Shown here one piece after another: positions 59,684-64,000 of a stretch of 64,000 nt of DNA. How positions within the stretch are numbered: the first letter of the stretch is position 1; each line of letters starts with the position of its first letter. The stretch comes from Symbiodinium sp. CCMP2592 (lineage: Eukaryota; Sar; Dinophyceae; Suessiales; Symbiodiniaceae), in assembly GCA_905221615.1 (NCBI GenBank), contig CAJNDT010006133.1, positions 319,770 to 383,769 of the forward strand. Direction: 5' to 3'. The notes under the pieces are model-generated. The model had not been told where the DNA came from. It did no database searches and was given only the letters and a program-made list of their open reading frames with translations. A program made the translations under genes and the position numbers.

Positions 59684-60737
59684 CGCCCCTAGATATTATT
59701 ATATAGAGGCCCCAAACCCTGAACCAGAAGCGCCCTTGTTAGACTGTAGGGCTTCAGGGTTGTTGGGTGTACGGCTGCTACGACTTCTAGGGGAGCTGTG
59801 TGCCTCGGTATGCAGGGCTTTGGGATTTGGTGGTTGCGGGGTTGACGCTTGAAGGTCGTCAGCCTGCTTTCGGTATCGGGGCTGTAGGTGCGTTGGGGTT
59901 GTAGGGATTTGACGGTTTGGCTGCTAAAGGGTCTAAATTAAGGATGGGCGCTTCGAAATTATAGGATGCTCCCAGACCCTAGGCACGCGGGAATTGCAAG
60001 GGGGTCCTTCCTAAGGCGGGGATCATGGCCATGGTGTTCGGTGAGGGTTCGGGACGTGGCATTATTCGAATTTAGGGGTTAAGAACGTCATAGCTTCAGG
60101 GTTTTGCGATTTGGGAGGACGGGGACGTTGTTTCGAAGGCTCCTTCTGGCTTTTACAAGAATTTCGCAGGGTCACAGAAAATTCGCCATGGGGTTTGTCA
60201 ATGTCCGCAATATGCTTGCATGCCCATGCATGCTTCCCAGTGGGGCTTGAGGTGTGGCACAAATGATACCCATCATCATCGATAGCTTCAAGCGGTACAT
60301 GTATCATAACCTTCTGAATAAACCCCTTGTAGCCTGGACGACCAGTCGTTTAAAGTTAATCTTCGCGGTGCCTCCGCCACATGAGCCAAACCAAACCCTC
60401 CCAGACGAAGATATTAGGAAAACCCCAGGCCTATTATGACGAAGAAACCGGCTTGGGGCTTAGGGTTTAGGGTTTCAGGGTTTAGGGAAGCCATCAGCAA
60501 AACAATATACTCTGCAACCCGACGTGTGGACCCAGTGGCTCCCAATTCTTCATGCCCTAAACCCTGAACCTTTTGGTGTAGCGGTGATCGTAGTTCAGTC
60601 AGTGCGATTGTGAACCGAGAGACCTCGTTTGGCATCCGAGTTGCTAGAGAGTAAACCTTAAACCCCAATCCCTAAACCCTCAAGAAAGAATCACATAGAA
60701 ATTGCTTGCATTGAAACCTCAAAACCGTCAATTTCAG

Positions 60738-60870
60738 ATCCAACCCCCAGTCCATGCCACCCCCCAGCCAGCCCAGCCCCCAGGCCAGCACTCCCGCCTG
60801 GCCTGCGGCCGCGGCCCAATGGCCCCCACCTCGCCCAGCCCGCCCAACAACCAGACCACCCCAGCGCGCA
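60738..60870 (+). CDS. Possible Pro/Gln/Ala-rich low-complexity exon
   Basis: After AATTTCAG a GC-rich island of about 135 bp reads SNPQSMPPPSQPSPQASTPA then WPAAAAQWPPPRPARP in the best frame. It has far more C than its surroundings. The end was not resolved; all three frames are open. Confidence 0.3.
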
Positions 60871-61013
60871 AGTCCCAAAATTACGTTTCAGTCAGAAAAC
60901 ATGGTCAAAACGTTCTTGGCACTCAAACCCTTTACAACTTCTTTAAACCCTAAGCCTAAACCCCTTAACCCTAAACCCTATCCCTTAAGCCCCAAACCCT
61001 GCTCTTTCAAGAG

Positions 61014-61073
61014 GCTGCTGTCGTGCACGCCAACGGGAATCTCCTTTCCAGAGCCGCTGCCTCGGCTATTTGA
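61014..61073 (+). CDS. Possible exon, unknown product
   Basis: After TTCAAGAG it reads AAVVHANGNLLSRAAASAI-stop (TGA 61071). A GC donor after TCG (61064) is an alternative end. Confidence 0.35.
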   Translation, partial: AAVVHANGNLLSRAAASAI

Positions 61074-61606
61074 GAAGGAAACTACTGCTGGAAGCCGAAC
61101 TTTCGTCGGACTGTATGTTGTTTACCTATAGTAGACCTTTCCAAGACCCCTTCCCATTAGAAGCCTCAGACTCATCTACAGGTCTTACGCCCTGGACGCT
61201 TTCAGTAATAGTATCGTCCTGTGAGGTCATTCCGCGACTACCCAGGCTAGCATGTTCGTAACTTTCGGTGCTTCGTGTTCTGTACTCCGTTTATTTTCTG
61301 CAGCGGATGCGACAAAACTTTACTCCCGGGCAAGCACTGACAGTATGTCATATGATGTCGGGCGTGGCAAGGAGCAGTGGGAGTCGCGGTTTGGGGTTTG
61401 CGGGTCTGGGTAAGCAAGATGTTTGGCGGACGCTCCAGCAGAAAATATGGTGATTCGGTGAATGAGGACTCCTGAAAAAAGTCTCTTGCGGCGTAGCATG
61501 AACTCTCTGCCAAAAGTTTTCATTCAGATGTCCTTTTACCAGAAAGGAGCTTGACGAAATCTCCACCCGGCACAGCAACACGCCACACACACCAAGAGGA
61601 TCAGAG

Positions 61607-61683
61607 GCGTAGATGCCATGCGGAGCGGATTCTCCGAAGGAGGCCCTGCGTCCCGCAATTCAGCATGGCTTTGTCTGTCTTAG
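61607..61683 (+). CDS. Possible exon, unknown product
   Basis: After GATCAGAG it reads VDAMRSGFSEGGPASRNSAW then LCLS-stop (TAG). A GC donor (GGAG|GCCCTG) would make it internal. Confidence 0.3.
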
Positions 61684-61861
61684 GCGCCATGTTAGCATTC
61701 TTGGTGTGATGAGACACCATCCTTTCTAAGAGCCAGCAAGCAATGCAGGGGCTAACCTTGCACCCCAAACCCTGAACCCTAAATCCGCCCTAAACCCGAT
61801 TTGCATCAGGGTTTTGCAAGGTTTACGTGAGGGTCTTGAATGTGTGGAGCTTCCCAGTGAT

Positions 61862-61928
61862 GTCTATGTGTGTGTGTACATACATATGGTGTGTATATGT
61901 ATACTTACATTTCTGCATGCGATATAAC

Positions 61929-61959
<31 letters not shown>

Positions 61960-62010
61960 CATGTGTGTGTGTGAGTATATATATATATATATATATTACA
62001 CCATATAACG
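61862..62010. repeat. (TA)n/(TG)n microsatellite tract
   Basis: Mixed TATA, TGTG and TACATA runs. Confidence 0.95.
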
Positions 62011-62225
62011 TAATTTCTGCGTAATACATGAAAATGTACTATATTACTATCGTATACATTACAAGGTAATACAGTTATCCTGACACAATAAACATTACTA
62101 CATCCATATAAAATTACATATCATACAGTATACACATGTTGGTGGGCCATTATGGGGAAGAAGGTTACTATGGGGAAGAACAGGAAAGTAAACCCCACTT
62201 CGTATGCCATTACCTGGACCCTAAG

Positions 62226-62300
62226 GCCCTAAGGAACCTACCTTTTTAGGGTTCCCTAATATGATTTCTTTACAAAAGTCGTCGAAAAGGTAGGTTACGT
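62226..62300. repeat. Element family L, copy 2
   Basis: ACCTACCTTTTTAGGGTTCC ... AGTCGTCGAAAAGGTAGGTTA. Confidence 0.65.
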
Positions 62301-62561
62301 GGGGTTAAGGTAGACCTGATCAAGGCAACCGAGAGCAGCTCCAGTTCCAGCAGAGCAGACGCTCAGGCACCGACTTAGGGTTTAGGGTTTAGGGCCTGAG
62401 TAGGTAACCTTTAACCTTTTGGCGTGTAGTATTAACCTACCATCTTTGGTTCAGGGTGTTGGGTTTTGGGGGTTTTATTATCCTACCATAACTGAAAAGG
62501 TTTCTCTGCGCTAGGGTATTCAGACTTTGGCGTTCAGGTTCTCTTGTGAGGATGTTTCGCA

Positions 62562-63056
62562 TTGTGTCCAGCCTGGGGGGGCGGAAGGTGGGTGGTGAAG
62601 TTCCAACCTTACACCCACAATAACCCCCAAAAGCTCTCTGTGCGGGTGTGTGGGTGTGTGTGTGTGGGCGCGCGCGTAAGGTTCAGCATGCTTGACCGTC
62701 AGGTTCCACCATCGGAAAGCCAGCTGCGCCGACTGCTCAGCTGCCGGTATTTTGTGCGGCTGCGGGCTTCCGGTGCAGGATTGAGGTGTTGGTGCAGCTT
62801 GCCGCCTAGCAGCCGAAGGCCACGTATGAGGTTCGTGCGAGGTGTTCTGGATTCCGTTGTCAAGCTTGTACGGTTGGGCTGCTGGCATTTGGGTAGCTCT
62901 CTTTTCTGCTGTCCTTGTTACAAGGGTGCCCTACTATTTTGGCGACTAAAACGGGAACCTTACGTAGAGATGAACTATCCATTTGGTATCCCATGGTTCT
63001 GTCCAGACCTTGAGCCAGAATCTACGTACACCCACGCCTTCAAACCGCAAACTTGA
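62562..63056 (+). CDS. 164-codon open frame, unknown product
   Basis: The longest open frame after the protease exon. It begins at a near-cognate codon and contains SESQLRRLLSCRYFVRLRAS and EMNYPFGIPWFCPDLEPE. It includes a GT-rich microsatellite-like start (62640-62675). No motif recognised; parts may be an exon. Confidence 0.25.
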   Translation: MCPAWGGGRWVVKFQPYTHNNPQKLSVRVCGCVCVGARVRFSMLDRQVPPSESQLRRLLSCRYFVRLRASGAGLRCWCSLPPSSRRPRMRFVRGVLDSVVKLVRLGCWHLGSSLFCCPCYKGALLFWRLKREPYVEMNYPFGIPWFCPDLEPESTYTHAFKPQT

Positions 63057-63125
63057 CACTCAGAAAATCTCTGAATGCTACTGCAATCAGAGGAGGTCAA
63101 CTGGAGGGTTTCGGCGTTAGGGAAA

Positions 63126-63160
63126 ATAGTACAGGTAATTAGTAAGGCCCCTATATCATA
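63126..63160. repeat. Family E fragment
   Basis: Only the right end remains (AGTACAGGTAATTAGTAAGG). Confidence 0.55.
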
Positions 63161-63224
63161 GTGCCCTTATGGATCCCTTACAGACCCCTTTAAGGGACCC
63201 TTTAAAGGACATCAAGACTTCAAA

Positions 63225-63351
63225 GCACGAGGAAGTCGTCCTCGAATCTTGCCCCACCACGGCGAGTTTGACCGGAGGGGCTACGAGATTACGAGTTCCG
63301 TTTCCTGTCAGTCTCACTGTCATGTTCCGTTCCGCAGCACTCAAATTATAG
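63225..63351 (+). CDS. Possible exon, unknown product
   Basis: After TTCAAAG it reads HEEVVLESCPTTASLTGGAT then RLRVPFPVSLTVMFRSAALK L-stop (TAG). The first 20 codons look coding; the end may be intronic. Confidence 0.3.
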
Positions 63352-64000
63352 CATGTGATATTCTACTGTAGTTAGAATACCGTATAACTCTATAGCATGT
63401 TACACTGTATACCGTTGAGCACTATACTACAAGCTTCACTGCACATCTGCCAAATGCTCTAAACTGCTAAGCCCATGATCGGGGTATCGTCAGCTCCCAG
63501 GGTCTGTTCTGTTGAGATGAGATTCTTAGCTTGATGATGTCACGTTACTCACCTTATTCCAGCCTTGAAGCTTGATGCTCCATGCGACTTGGTCAGCTGG
63601 GGATGGGAAAAAGTTGTCCATGCCGGAAGAGGGACTTCAGAAGGTTGAGGGAGCAGCACTTCTTTCAGAATGGTTTGGGCCAAAGGGGGCTTTCGGTTCA
63701 GGGTCCTAGCAAGTCCTAGGGTTTTTCCAACATGAACAATAACCGTAGACATCCATGCAAGGCACAGTCCTGAGGGACAGCAAGGGCGAAGCCTCTCCGC
63801 CGACTCCAAACCCTTAAAGCGCCGTGTTTAGGTTTTACGGTTTGGGGTATGGTCGAGACCTCATAATGCTCAAGTTGTTCTCGGACTGCGAATGTCGTCT
63901 AGACTAAACACGACATGAGTTGTATTTCTCCTTATCTGCGTAACTCAATCTCACATGGTGTCTTTCACTCGAAAAGTACGCTGGCTCTAAACTCTTGTTA

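Larger units (their letters stand above)
54800..64000. other. Right-hand region: repeats with isolated exon candidates, no gene model
   Basis: Apart from the candidates listed, this stretch holds TTTAGGG-type words (56820-57190 is dense), microsatellites and a few palindromes. The exon candidates could not be joined in phase, and I recognise no product. Confidence 0.4.

Noticed and set aside
1-64000. CRISPR arrays, operons, bacterial promoters, rRNA, tRNA, retroviral or LTR elements
   Set aside because: None of the required patterns were seen; repeats are palindromic or tandem, and no reverse transcriptase, integrase or transposase motifs were recognised.

Overview
This window looks like nuclear DNA of a dinoflagellate, probably a Symbiodinium-like lineage (inferred; no rRNA or spliced-leader gene is present to prove it). 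The evidence is as follows. Coding information occurs as very short exons of about 12-110 nt inside kilobase introns. Exon joins keep the reading frame only if many 5' splice sites are GC, and once GA, instead of GT, with acceptors often AG followed by G. TTTAGGG/CCCTAAA telomere-like words are scattered everywhere. Nearly all supported exons lie on the plus strand. No bacterial gene, operon, CRISPR array, rRNA or tRNA was found.

Layout. (1) 1-7528: the 3' part of a gene for a cyclic-nucleotide-binding-domain cation channel ('channel 1'), entering the window in its C-linker and ending at a TGA. (2) 12116-13598: a compact, almost complete pepsin-like aspartic protease gene with two introns of 131 and 122 nt, encoding about 409 aa with a signal peptide. 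(3) 13.6-22.5 kb: repeat-rich DNA with a few weak exon candidates, including a possible terminal exon at 18891-18968. (4) 22530-33721: a multi-exon gene with two canonical EF-hands (26428-29120) and an unrecognised remainder. (5) about 34151-53773: 'channel 2', a six-transmembrane K+ channel rebuilt from about 18 exons (S2, S3, S4, a pore with TVGYGD, S6, C-linker, complete CNBD, stop). Its last exons are paralogous to those of channel 1, with conserved intron phases. (6) 54-64 kb: several protein-like exon candidates, product unknown, among repeats.

The rest is dominated by palindromic elements of roughly 80-125 bp (MITE-like; at least ten unrelated families, about 50 copies listed), minisatellites and microsatellites. 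Two tandem repeats run up to a candidate 3' splice site, one duplicates an exon end, and one palindrome supplies the likely splice donor of a channel 1 exon. A Ca2+-binding protein gene between two K+ channel genes, possibly fused to the second, suggests Ca2+/cyclic-nucleotide-linked membrane signalling, but that is inference. All exon boundaries are sequence-based predictions made by eye, without transcript data.
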